Source: Nocardioides sp. QY071 (GTDB lineage Bacteria > Actinomycetota > Actinomycetes > Propionibacteriales > Nocardioidaceae). Taken from it: a stretch of 64,000 bases of DNA. The notes below the pieces were generated by a model, which worked only from the letters and a program-made list of their open reading frames with translations, ran no database searches and had not been told where the DNA came from. Within the stretch, counting starts at the first letter, position 1, and every line of letters starts with the position of its first letter. This document shows positions 43,208 through 51,770 of the stretch, piece by piece. The DNA lies in the NCBI RefSeq assembly GCF_029961765.1, contig NZ_CP124681.1, positions 806,001 to 870,000 of the forward strand. Direction: 5' to 3'. A program made the position numbers and the translations under genes.

Positions 43208-44011
43208 TCAGTGAGGGGCTTCTGCGGTGGACAGGCCACCGGGACACGCCTGTCGGATCAGTCGGGCTACCTCGCTTCTCGTTTCCACGAAGGACGGGTT
43301 CTCTCGGGTGCGGATCTGGTCCCGCGGGAAGGCGAGCGGGACGGGGACGTCGGCCGTCATGACGGTCGGCGCCTTGCTGAGGGACAGCACCCGAGTGCTG
43401 AGGTAGACGCTCTCGTCCACGTCATGGGTGACGAAGAGGATCGTCACGTCGAACTGCTCCCGCACGCGGAGCAGCAGGTCTTCCAGGTCGGAGCGCGTCT
43501 GCGCGTCGACCGAGGCGAACGGCTCGTCCATCAGGAGGAGCTCGGGGCGCATCGCCAGGGCCCGGGCGATGGCGACACGCTGCTGCATGCCGCCGGAGAG
43601 CTGCCACGGGTACTTGTCGGCGGCGTCGGCCAGGCCGACCGCGGCCAGCGACTCGGCTGTCCGGGCACGCCGCTCGGCCTTGGGGACTCGGCCCAGGAGG
43701 GGGAACTCCACGTTGGCCCCGACACGTCGCCAGGGGAACAGCGACGCCCGGTAGTCTTGGAAGACCATCGCGAGGCCCTGGGGAACGCCGGTGATGACTT
43801 CCCCTGACAGCGAGATCGTCCCGTGCGTGGGCCGGAGCAGGCCTGAGAGGGTGCGCAGCAGGGTGGTCTTGCCGCAGCCGGAAGGGCCGACGATTGAGGC
43901 GAACTCGCCGCGCCGGACCTCGAAGTTGACGCCGTCGAGGACTGTCTGGTCGCCTTGGCGAGTGCGGTAGGTGTGGCGGAGGTCGGCGACCTCGAGGAGT
44001 GCGTGGGACAT
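43208..44011 (-). CDS. ABC transporter ATP-binding protein (SsuB/TauB-like)
   Basis: A 267-residue ATPase. Walker A IVGPSGCGKTTLLRTLSG, Q-loop MVFQDYRASLFPW, signature LSGGMQQRVAIARAL, Walker B LLLMDEPFASVD and the switch His in FVTHDVDESV. It belongs to the nitrate/sulfonate/taurine class, matching the two permeases and the binding protein around it. Confidence 0.93.
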   Translation of the reverse strand: MSHALLEVADLRHTYRTRQGDQTVLDGVNFEVRRGEFASIVGPSGCGKTTLLRTLSGLLRPTHGTISLSGEVITGVPQGLAMVFQDYRASLFPWRRVGANVEFPLLGRVPKAERRARTAESLAAVGLADAADKYPWQLSGGMQQRVAIARALAMRPELLLMDEPFASVDAQTRSDLEDLLLRVREQFDVTILFVTHDVDESVYLSTRVLSLSKAPTVMTADVPVPLAFPRDQIRTRENPSFVETRSEVARLIRQACPGGLSTAEAPH

Positions 44012-44032
44012 CGTGGAGCCTTTCGGGCCGGG

Positions 44033-44848
44033 TCAGTCCTGGACGGACATCTGGAGGCGGTGCCAGCGCATGACGCCGGACTCGACCCCCGTGAGGATGA
44101 GGTTGGAGAGGTAGCCGAGCAGCGACAGGGCGACGATGAACGACCACATGGGTAGGAACTGGAAGGAGCGTTGGGCCTGGGTCAGGCCGAACCCGATGCC
44201 GTCGGAAGCGGCGACCAGCTCGGAGGCGATCAGCAGGATGATGCCCAGCGACGTCGAGACGCGGATCCCGGCGAAGATGCCCGAGCTGGCTGCGGGCAGG
44301 ATCACCTGGAACAGGACCCGGACACGTGACACCCGCGCCACCCGAGCCGTCTCGATGTAGCCCTCCGCCACTCGTCGTACGGCGCTGTAGGTGTTGAAGA
44401 GGACCGGCCACACGGCGCCGAAGGCGATCAGCGAGACCCGCATCGTCGTTCCGGTCCCGACCAGCACGAGCGCCAGCGGGAGGAGCACGGGACCCGGCAG
44501 CGCGCGCATGAAGTGCAGGATCGGCTCGACGGTGTGGGCGACCACCGGGACCCGCCCGAGGAGCACACCGAGGGTGATGCCGACCGACCACGCGATCGCC
44601 AGGCCGATCAGGAGCCGGCGGAGGCTCGGCGTGATGTCGACGAAGAAGGCGTCGGTCACGATGCCGCCGGAGAGGCCGTCGGAGAGCCACCGCTCCCGTA
44701 CGTCGCTGAAGATCTCCAGCGGTGTCGGGAAGAACAGCGACTCCGAGCGTGCGGTGGCGAGCTGCCAGGCGACGAGCAGAACGACGGCGGCGCCCCAGCC
44801 CACGGCAATCCGGAGGATCCGCTCGTTCCCGGTGACAGAGGTGTTCAC
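44033..44848 (-). CDS. ABC transporter permease (SsuC-like), subunit 1
   Basis: A 271-residue membrane protein with about six spans (first ILRIAVGWGAAVVLLVAWQL) and the EAA-type loop IETARVARVSRVRVLFQVIL. LIASELVAASDGIGFGLTQA is typical of SsuC/TauC permeases. Its start overlaps the stop of the second permease gene by 4 bp, so the two probably form a heterodimeric channel. Confidence 0.92.
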   Translation of the reverse strand: MNTSVTGNERILRIAVGWGAAVVLLVAWQLATARSESLFFPTPLEIFSDVRERWLSDGLSGGIVTDAFFVDITPSLRRLLIGLAIAWSVGITLGVLLGRVPVVAHTVEPILHFMRALPGPVLLPLALVLVGTGTTMRVSLIAFGAVWPVLFNTYSAVRRVAEGYIETARVARVSRVRVLFQVILPAASSGIFAGIRVSTSLGIILLIASELVAASDGIGFGLTQAQRSFQFLPMWSFIVALSLLGYLSNLILTGVESGVMRWHRLQMSVQD

Positions 44849-45729
44849 GAGTCCTCCCGGTGTGCCCAGCCGGCGAAGCGGCGTTCGAGTGCCGTGACGA
44901 CGGCGTTGACGAGGAGTCCGAGCACGCCGGCGACGACGACGCCCGCGCAGACGGTGTCGATGCCGCCCGGGAGCATGCTCTGCTGGAGCAGCCAGCTGCC
45001 GAGCCCGTCACGGCTCCCGCCGATGAACTCCGCACCGACGCAGAGGATGAGGGCCACGGAGGCCGTGATCCGCACGCCGGTCAGGACCGACGGCACGGCC
45101 GAGGGCCACACGACGCGGAGGGCGACGGTGCGCCGCGACCACCCGAACGAGCGAGCGGTGGCCCGCGCCGTTCCATCCGTCGAGTGCACGCCGTGGATGG
45201 TGTTGATGAGCAAGGGCCAGACGCATCCGAGGGCCACGACGGCCGCCTTCATCTCCAGACCCTGGCCGACGACCAGCACCAGCAGGGGAACCAGGCCGAC
45301 GGGCGGCAGCGGTCGGAGCAGCTCGACCACGGTGGCCGTGGCGGCATGCAGCCGGTCGGACAGCCCGAGCACCAGTCCCGCCGGCACGGCGATCGCGATC
45401 GCCAGGGCGAGGCCGACGAAGGCCGCCCACAACGTGGCGCCGATCTGGTCGAGGAAGACCGGGTCGCCGACGAGCTCGGCCGCACTGGCCACCGTCGTCG
45501 ACGCCGCCGGAAGCACGTCGCGGGGAAGCAGGTCGTACCGGGCGACCACCTCCCACAGGGCGAGGAATCCCACGACCCCGGCCGTGCCGCGTCCTGCGAT
45601 GACGGCGCGTTCGACGCTTCGGTCGCTGCGCAGCACCCGCCTTCGAGGGCGTGCGCTGACGACGGTCGTACGTGTCCCCACGCCGACCTTCTCGGTGGCG
45701 GTCAGCACCGCTGGCTGCCTGCTCTCCAT
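44845..45729 (-). CDS. ABC transporter permease (SsuC-like), subunit 2
   Basis: A 294-residue permease with a longer basic N-terminus (RPRRRVLRSDRSVERAVIAG) before the first span GVVGFLALWEVVARY. LWAAFVGLALAIAIAVPAGL and the EAA-type loop RATARSFGWSRRTVALRVVW are recognised. It is 24 bp downstream of the TPP enzyme gene. It pairs with the 44033-44848 permease. Confidence 0.9.
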   Translation of the reverse strand: MESRQPAVLTATEKVGVGTRTTVVSARPRRRVLRSDRSVERAVIAGRGTAGVVGFLALWEVVARYDLLPRDVLPAASTTVASAAELVGDPVFLDQIGATLWAAFVGLALAIAIAVPAGLVLGLSDRLHAATATVVELLRPLPPVGLVPLLVLVVGQGLEMKAAVVALGCVWPLLINTIHGVHSTDGTARATARSFGWSRRTVALRVVWPSAVPSVLTGVRITASVALILCVGAEFIGGSRDGLGSWLLQQSMLPGGIDTVCAGVVVAGVLGLLVNAVVTALERRFAGWAHREDS

Positions 45730-45753
45730 GTGTCCTCCAGTCCTCGGTCCGGC

Positions 45754-47394
45754 TCAGTGGCCGAACGCCTCCTGCAGCCACCAGGAGCCCTCGCGCGAGA
45801 GCACCTTGGCGTCGATGACCAGCGGCCGGGTCGGACCGGACGAGACCCAGTCCTTGACCGGAGCCAGGTCCGCGGCTTCGCGAACGGTGATCGCCTCGCA
45901 GCCGTGGCCGCGCGCGATCGCGGCGAGGTCGCTGTCGGGGAAGACCACGGCGTCCAGCGGCGGGCCGTCGAATCCGAAGTGGTGCACCTCGGCGCCGTAC
46001 ATGGCGTCGTTGTAGATCACCACGAGGAGGGGCACCTCGAGCCGGACCGCGGTCTCGAGCTCGGTGATCCCCATCAGGAACCCACCGTCCCCGACACCGA
46101 CGACCGGCAGCCGGGTGGGCTGGGCGATCGCTGCACCCAGACCGGTGGCCAGTCCCAGCCCGACCGACTGGAAGGCCTGCGTGAAGCAGAAGCCGTACTC
46201 GTCGGGGACGTCGAGGTACATGCTGGGGTAACCCAGGAAGTTGCCGGAGTCGACCGAGACGATGCGCTCGCTGGGCAGGAGCCGGTTGAGCTCCGACGAC
46301 AGGGTCCGGGGATCGATCCGACCGTCCGCCGTCTGGTCGGTGAAGTCGACCTGGTTCCAGCGCAATGAGGAGCGGATGCGCTCACCGACCTCGGACGTCC
46401 GGTACCCCGGGTCGTCGCGGGGTGTCTCGCGCAGGGCCGCCGTGGTGGCGCGGGCGGTCTCGGCCGCGCCACCCCACAGGCCGAGGTCCACGTCGCGGTT
46501 GCGGCCGATGGCCTCGGGGTCGATGTCGACCTGGACGACCTTCGCGTGCTCTCCGATCAGCTTGCCGTGCCGCATCGTCCACATGTTCAGTGCGCATCCG
46601 AAGCCGACGACCAGGTCAGCGCTGCTGACCAGCTCGGCGGTCAGAGGGGAGCTGAAGCCGCCGGACACGTCGATGCCCCAGGGGTCGTCGTTGAAGAGCC
46701 CTCGCGCGACGGCTGATGTGGCGAGCAGTGCGCCCGAGACGGCGGCCAGCTCGCGGAGGGCCTCCTTCGCGCCCTCCGCGCGGCTGCCGCGGCCGGCCAC
46801 GAAGACCGGGCGTTCGGCGGAGCGGATCAGCTCGACGAAGCGGGCGATGTCCTCGGGTGAGGGCTGCGGCATACCGACGGGGGCGAAGGCGCGCCGACGG
46901 GCATCGGCCGGCAGCTCCATGTCCTGGACGTCGATGGGGACGTTGAGCACCACGGTGCGCTGCTGGTTCCTGCAGGTGGCGTACGCGCGGGCGACGTCCA
47001 CCAGGGCGGTCTCGGGGGAGCGGACCCGCATGGCGATCGCTCCGGCACCCTCGGCCATACCGGCCTGGTCGATGAAGAAGTTGGACGTCGGCTCGGTCGC
47101 CTCGGCGGTCAGCACGAGCAGCGGGGTCCTGCTCTTGGCGGCTTCGGCGATGCCAGTGAGCGCGTTGGTGTAGCCGCAGCCCTGGTGAAGGGAGAGGACG
47201 GCCACCTCGCCCGACATGCGGGCGTAGCCGTCGGCCATCGTGGCGGCTCCGCCCTCGTGGCGGGCCGCCACGAACCGGGCGCCGTGCGCCACGAGCGCGT
47301 TGGTGTAGTGGAAGTTGCCGCTGCCGACGACGCCGAACGCGACGCGGACTCCGAGGTCGACGAGCTGCTCGCCGATCGCTTCACGAACCAGCAT
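45754..47394 (-). CDS. TPP-dependent enzyme, acetolactate synthase/benzoylformate decarboxylase superfamily
   Basis: A 546-residue three-domain TPP enzyme. The PYR domain has the proton-relay Glu in FVAARHEGGAATMADGYARM. The cofactor motif in the PP domain is VGDGGFLMGITELETAVRLE ending VIYNDAMYGAEVHH (GDG to ND). LHQGCGYTNALTGIAEAAKS replaces the usual GPG before the Thr-Asn. The exact reaction cannot be read. Because the coupled gene next to it looks like isatin hydrolase, whose product isatinate is an alpha-keto acid similar to benzoylformate, decarboxylation of an arylglyoxylate is my preferred reading (inference). Confidence 0.82.
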   Translation of the reverse strand: MLVREAIGEQLVDLGVRVAFGVVGSGNFHYTNALVAHGARFVAARHEGGAATMADGYARMSGEVAVLSLHQGCGYTNALTGIAEAAKSRTPLLVLTAEATEPTSNFFIDQAGMAEGAGAIAMRVRSPETALVDVARAYATCRNQQRTVVLNVPIDVQDMELPADARRRAFAPVGMPQPSPEDIARFVELIRSAERPVFVAGRGSRAEGAKEALRELAAVSGALLATSAVARGLFNDDPWGIDVSGGFSSPLTAELVSSADLVVGFGCALNMWTMRHGKLIGEHAKVVQVDIDPEAIGRNRDVDLGLWGGAAETARATTAALRETPRDDPGYRTSEVGERIRSSLRWNQVDFTDQTADGRIDPRTLSSELNRLLPSERIVSVDSGNFLGYPSMYLDVPDEYGFCFTQAFQSVGLGLATGLGAAIAQPTRLPVVGVGDGGFLMGITELETAVRLEVPLLVVIYNDAMYGAEVHHFGFDGPPLDAVVFPDSDLAAIARGHGCEAITVREAADLAPVKDWVSSGPTRPLVIDAKVLSREGSWWLQEAFGH

Positions 47395-48203
47395 CAGTCC
47401 ACCTCCGAGGCGTTGCCGGGAACCAGGGCGAGGACGCGGGCAGGGCTGCCCGACCCGCCGACGATGGGAAGTGGGGCGACCACGATCAACGTGCCCGTCA
47501 CGGGCAGGAGGTGCAGGTTCTGCAGCTGGGTGATGCCGTACTTGTCGGCCCCGAGGAGGTGGGTGTGCACGGGGAAGGCCGGCTCGAAGCCGAAGGCCTG
47601 GCCCGCGTCCGTGCCGACCGTCTCGACGCCGAACCCGACGATCGCGGTCTCCTCCGCCAGCCACCGGGCGCACTCCGGCGTCACGCCGGGCGTGTGCGGT
47701 CCGCTGTCGTCGGCGTTCAGGAACAGGTCCTGGTCGTGGGACCGGGCGGCCCAACCGGTGCGGTAGAGGAGCCACCCCGCCGGGAGCTTGCCGTGCGCGC
47801 TCTCCCAGCCCTGGACGTCCTCGACGGTCAGCAGGTAGTCGGGATCCTCCGCGACCTCGGCGGTCTTGTCGATGACCACCGCGGGCCCGACCAGCCGCTG
47901 CGCCGGGACCTGGGAGACGTCACCGTGCTCGATGCCCGTCACCCAGTGGCAAGGGGCGTCGAAGTGGGTGCCGACGTGCTCGCCGGTGTGGATGCCGTTC
48001 TGGTACGACGTCTCGCCACGCTCGTCGTACTTGGCGAGCTCCTCCAGCTCGAAGCGCGGGATCGGCGCCATGCCCTCGGGGAGGGGGAGCACCGGGGTCG
48101 AGGAGGAGAGCGGGGCGGTCAGGTCGACGACGCTGACGGCACCGGACGTGAGTGCGTCGCTCCAGTCCGAGGGCCGGGAGGCCGGAGAAGCCGGGGGATT
48201 CAT
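47394..48203 (-). CDS. Cyclase-family amidohydrolase (isatin hydrolase/kynurenine formamidase type)
   Basis: A 269-residue protein with the metal-binding motif HTGEHVGTHFDAPCHW (His, His, Asp and His ligands). VVDLTAPLSSSTPVLPLPEG, WLLYRTGWAARS and FGVETVGTDAG also fit the cyclase family. Known members open isatin to isatinate or hydrolyse N-formylkynurenine; both lead towards anthranilate. It is the first gene of the minus-strand operon and divergent from the LysR gene. The start overlap with the TPP gene is one base (TGATG). Confidence 0.88.
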   Translation of the reverse strand: MNPPASPASRPSDWSDALTSGAVSVVDLTAPLSSSTPVLPLPEGMAPIPRFELEELAKYDERGETSYQNGIHTGEHVGTHFDAPCHWVTGIEHGDVSQVPAQRLVGPAVVIDKTAEVAEDPDYLLTVEDVQGWESAHGKLPAGWLLYRTGWAARSHDQDLFLNADDSGPHTPGVTPECARWLAEETAIVGFGVETVGTDAGQAFGFEPAFPVHTHLLGADKYGITQLQNLHLLPVTGTLIVVAPLPIVGGSGSPARVLALVPGNASEVD

Positions 48204-48258
48204 GCCGAGAACTGTGCTCGGAGTGAGACCTGGACCACCAATGCCAAAGCGGGCCCAG

Positions 48259-48294
48259 GTATAACTATTAAGGTATGCCTGGAGGCTGCGGTAT
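48259..48294. promoter_or_regulatory. AT-rich control region between LysR gene and catabolic operon
   Basis: Three GGTAT units at 48259, 48272 and 48290 in a markedly AT-rich patch (ATAACTATTAAGGTAT) between divergent starts at 48203 and 48337. LysR-type proteins commonly bind such repeated sites between themselves and their target operon. I could not assign -10/-35 boxes with confidence. Confidence 0.5.
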
Positions 48295-48333
48295 ACGCTG
48301 CTGGCGGCAAACGACCAACCCTGGGAGAGGTCG

Positions 48334-49308
48334 GTGATGGAGAACCACCAGCTGTTCGGGGGTCGGTTGAAGCTGCGTCACCTCGTGCTCCTGGTGACCA
48401 TCGCCGACGAGGGCTCCTTCGTGAAGGCTGCCGAGGCCCTCTATGTTTCGCAGCCGGCAGTCACGCGCAGTGTGCGGGAGGTCGAGGAGCTGATCGGCGT
48501 CGACCTGTTCGTGCGGGGACCCCGTGGCGTCGTCCCCACGCCCGCGGGCGAGATCCTGATCGAGCGAGCGAGGTCGGCCCTGGGCAGCCTGCGGCGTGCG
48601 TCGGAGCAGATCGAGGAGGTGCGGCACGGAGGACCGCGGCCGCTGCGGGTGGGGACCAACCTCGCCGGAGCGTATGCCCTCCTGCCGCAGGCCGTCGTGA
48701 CGCTGAAGCAGGCCCATCCGGAGATCTCGATCTCCGTCGTGGAGGGCACGGCCGAGGTCCTGGCCACCAGCCTGCAACGCAGCGAGCTCGACCTGCTGGT
48801 GGGCCGGCTCGACCCCGGAACCTACCGCGGGGCCCTCCATCACATCCGGCTGTACGACGAAGCGGTGCGTGCCGTCGTACGTCGCGGCCACCCCGTCCTC
48901 TCGACGACCCCCCACCTGGCGGACCTGCTGCCCTACCCGTGGATCCTGCCGTTGCAGCCGAGCACGCTGCGCGCCGAGCTCGACGAGATGTTCGCGGCCG
49001 CGGGGCTCGCCTCCCCCCGTGACATCACCGAGTGCTCCACACTCCTCACCTCGCGCGAGATCGTCCTGCAGACCGACGCGATCGCGCCGCTGCCGATGCT
49101 GATCGGGGTGCGTGACGACCTACTGGACATGCTCCCGCTGCATCTCGACACCGTGCCGCGGGCGATCGGCATCACCCTTCCGGCCGACCGCTCGGTGAGT
49201 CGCGAGGCGCGGCTGCTGGTCGACGCGCTCACCGAGACCGCGCGCCTACTCGCCGCAGAGCTGCGCAATGCGACCGGGGCGACACGCCGGACCGGCCCCT
49301 GGGTGTAG
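48334..49308 (+). CDS. LysR-type transcriptional regulator
   Basis: A 324-residue regulator. The winged HTH is LKLRHLVLLVTIADEGSFVK, then AAEALYVSQPAVTRSVREVE; the ligand-binding domain begins RPLRVGTNLAGAYALLPQAV. The start is GTG at 48334 or, one codon later, ATG at 48337; GGGAGAGG lies just upstream. Divergent transcription from the 16-gene operon makes it the likely activator, responding to a pathway intermediate. The N-terminal linker and length are usual for the family. Confidence 0.93.
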   Translation: MMENHQLFGGRLKLRHLVLLVTIADEGSFVKAAEALYVSQPAVTRSVREVEELIGVDLFVRGPRGVVPTPAGEILIERARSALGSLRRASEQIEEVRHGGPRPLRVGTNLAGAYALLPQAVVTLKQAHPEISISVVEGTAEVLATSLQRSELDLLVGRLDPGTYRGALHHIRLYDEAVRAVVRRGHPVLSTTPHLADLLPYPWILPLQPSTLRAELDEMFAAAGLASPRDITECSTLLTSREIVLQTDAIAPLPMLIGVRDDLLDMLPLHLDTVPRAIGITLPADRSVSREARLLVDALTETARLLAAELRNATGATRRTGPWV

Positions 49309-49419
49309 ACCGCGCGCGCCCGTCGGTCCAGTCAGTGGACCTCGCTGCTGGTTGCGGGTATGGGGTGGCCCTAGCGTTGTCGGCCTGGCGCAGCGGCGCC
49401 AAGGTACGGAGGATGCACA

Positions 49420-50214
49420 GTGGGTCGAACGGTTCTCGACGAGATCGTGGCAGGGGTCATCGAGGACCTCGCGGTACGGAGGGCGACGGCGTCCGAGGCC
49501 GACCTGCGCGCGGCACTCGCGGACGCGCCCGCGCGGCGTGACGCGATGCCGCACCTGCGTGGTGCGAGCTCGAGTGTGATCGCAGAGGTGAAGCGGAGCA
49601 GCCCCAGCAAGGGTGAGCTGGCGCGCATCGCCGACCCCGCTGCCCTGGCCCGCGAGTACGCCGCGGGAGGCGCTGCCGCGATCAGCGTGCTGACCGAGCG
49701 CCGACGTTTCGGGGGCAGCCTGGAAGACCTGCAGGCGGTCCGGGCGGCGGTCGACATCCCCATCCTGCGCAAGGACTTCATCGTCACCGAGTACCAGTTG
49801 TTGGAGGCCCGTGCCTCGGGTGCCGACCTGGTCCTGCTGATGGCGTCCTGCCTCCCGGACGACTGTCTGGACCGCTTGCACGACGCTGCGCGCGAGCTCG
49901 GGCTCACGGTGCTGCTCGAGGTGCACGACGAGGCCGAGACCGAGCGTGCCGTCCGGCTGGGTGCCGAGCTGATCGGTGTCAACGCTCGGAACCTGAAGAC
50001 ACTCGAGGTCGATCCCGGCGTCCTCGGACGGGTCGCGCCGCTGGTTCCCGCGGACCGGGTGCTCGTTGCCGAGTCGAGCGTGCGCGGCCCCGAGGACGTC
50101 CAGCGATTCGTGAACGAGGGCGCCCGCGCGGTGCTGGTTGGTGAGGCCCTGGTCGTGGACGACGCACCGCGTCAGGCGGTGGCCGCGATGACGGGTTTGC
50201 GCCGGATCGTGTGA
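49420..50214 (+). CDS. trpC: Indole-3-glycerol phosphate synthase
   Basis: A 264-residue TIM barrel starting at GTG with GGAGG 7 bases upstream. All signature blocks are intact: [69 protein letters not shown] and [14 protein letters not shown], including the catalytic Lys and Glu positions. It closes the indole ring from CdRP in tryptophan synthesis. No other trp gene is present, so it is out of its usual context, inside a mobile element with an anthranilate-type degradation pathway. Confidence 0.93.
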   Translation: MGRTVLDEIVAGVIEDLAVRRATASEADLRAALADAPARRDAMPHLRGASSSVIAEVKRSSPSKGELARIADPAALAREYAAGGAAAISVLTERRRFGGSLEDLQAVRAAVDIPILRKDFIVTEYQLLEARASGADLVLLMASCLPDDCLDRLHDAARELGLTVLLEVHDEAETERAVRLGAELIGVNARNLKTLEVDPGVLGRVAPLVPADRVLVAESSVRGPEDVQRFVNEGARAVLVGEALVVDDAPRQAVAAMTGLRRIV

Positions 50215-50238
50215 CCACGATCGACCCCCGCAGGTCGC

Positions 50239-50760
50239 TCAGTGGGTGCGGCGGCTGAGGGTGCTCGCGAGAGCTGTGGCGGCGGCGCGGATCGCCGTCT
50301 CGTGCTGCTCGGGCCGGAACCGGCCGACCGGGCCGGCCACGCTGATGGCCGCGATCGCCGCGCGACCGTCCGGGGCCAGCAACCGGGATGCCGACGCAGA
50401 GCAGTCCGGCGGTCGACTCCTCGCGCTCGTAGGCGATGCCGGTCTCGAGGGGGCGTTCCGGCTGCTGCTCGAGCAGACCCGGTGCGACCAGGGCGTGTGG
50501 CGTGCGCCGGGGGCGCGGCGCACCTAGCACCGCTGCTCGCACGTCCGGTTCGGAGTGTGCCAGCAGGACCTTGCCGATGGCGGTGCAGTGCATCGGCATG
50601 CGGCCGCCGGTGCGGGAAGGGCTGCGCGCCTGGCGGTGCCCGCCGATCTTCGCGATGTAGACGACCTCGGTCCCCTCGCGCACGCCGAGGTGGACCGTCT
50701 CGTGGGTGCGTTCCTAGAGGTCCTGGAGGAAGGGCATCGCCACCTCGAGCAGGGTCCGGT
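50239..50760 (-). pseudogene. IclR-family regulator remnant (frameshift, stop, missing N-terminus)
   Basis: Minus-strand fragments add up to the ligand-binding half of an IclR protein: RTLLEVAMPFLQDL, an in-frame TAG at 50715-50717, ERTHETVHLGVREGTEVVYI, MPMHCTAIGKVLLAHSEPDV, AYEREESTAGLLCVGIPV, then a one-base insertion near 50380, and DGRAAIAAISVAGPVGRFRP to the stop at 50239. The HTH domain is absent; the sequence changes to a plus-strand hydratase fragment at about 50760. The gene is therefore dead. Confidence 0.85.
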
Positions 50761-51130
50761 CCGCGCAGCTGTGGCCTGGGCCGCTCCGGCGTTGGAGATC
50801 GTGGACAGCGGGGTCGCCGGCCGGGACATCTCGTTCGCTGACGCCGTGGCCGACAACGCATCCAGCGGGCTCTACGTGATCGGTGCACCGCAGGTCGACC
50901 TTGCCACCATCGACCCGGTCGCCGTGGAGATGGCGATGACACTCAATGGCGTCGAGGTCTCCGTCGGTCGGGGATCCGCTTTGCTGGGTGACCCTCTCGT
51001 CGCCCTGGCTTGGCTCGCGCGCACCGCCCGCGACTCTGGTGAACCGCTTCGTGAAGGACAGGTGGTCCTTTCTGGTGCCCTCGGCCCGATGGTCGCGGTC
51101 ACCTTCGGCGACAAGGAGTTGACCCCGTGA
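50761..51130 (+). pseudogene. 2-keto-4-pentenoate hydratase, C-terminal fragment
   Basis: About 120 residues match the last half of MhpD/BphH-type hydratases: APALEIVDSGVAGRDISFAD, AVADNASSGLYVIG, MTLNGVEVSVGRGSALLGDP and [20 protein letters not shown]. The N-terminal half is missing because the sequence joins the IclR remnant at about 50760. An open frame continues upstream to 50555 but it is IclR antisense. The intact enzyme would hydrate 2-hydroxypenta-2,4-dienoate, exactly the product of the 4-oxalocrotonate decarboxylase in this element. Confidence 0.85.
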
Positions 51131-51770
51131 GCGCCGCGACTGGAAGGTCGAAGGTCGCGATCATCGGCTCGGGCAACATCGGGACCGACCTGATGATCAA
51201 GGTCATGACGACGGCGCAGCACGTCGAAATGGGAGCCATGGTCCGCATCGACCCCCGCCTCCGACGGCCTGGCCCGCGCGCGCGACCTCGGCATCGCGAC
51301 CACCCACGACGGCGTGGAGGGACTCATCGCGCTGCCCGGGTTCGAGGAGATCGACATCGTGTTCGACGCGACCTCGGCCAAGGCGCAGTCCACAACGCGG
51401 GCCTGCTGGGACGGTTGGTTAAGCGGTTGATCGACCTGACGCCGGCCGCGATCGGTCCGTACATGATTCGGGCGGTCAACGTCGAGGACCACCTCGACGC
51501 CCCCAACGTCAACACGGTGACCTGCGGCGGACAGGCGACGATTCCCGTCGTCGCCGCCATCGCGCAGGTGGCGCCGGTGGAGTACGCCGAGATCGTCGCG
51601 TCCATCTCCTCGAAGTCCGCCGGCCCCCGGCACGAGGGCGAACATCGGCGAGTTCACCGAGACCACCTCGGCGGCGATCACCGAGGTCGGCGGGGCCAGG
51701 CGAGGGAAGGCGGTGATCATCCTCAACCCGGCCGAGTCGCCGTTGATGGTGTGGGACACCGGACTCACAC
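51127..51770 (+). pseudogene. Acetaldehyde dehydrogenase (acylating) remnant, three frameshifts and truncated
   Basis: GTG start overlapping the hydratase stop (GTGA). [20 protein letters not shown] is intact, but an extra C near 51253, a missing base near 51389 and an extra C near 51622 break the frame. Correcting them restores [60 protein letters not shown] and [17 protein letters not shown]. The last 100 or so residues are gone. The family (MhpF/BphJ) converts acetaldehyde to acetyl-CoA at the end of meta pathways. The aldolase partner is absent altogether. Confidence 0.88.

Noticed and set aside
47394..48203. Firm assignment as kynurenine formamidase of a tryptophan-to-nicotinamide or kynurenine pathway
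   Set aside because: No tryptophan dioxygenase, kynurenine monooxygenase or kynureninase is present, so the cyclase could equally be an isatin hydrolase; left open.
50555..50760. N-terminal half of the hydratase upstream of its fragment
   Set aside because: This stretch reads as IclR ligand-domain sequence on the opposite strand and has no hydratase similarity.
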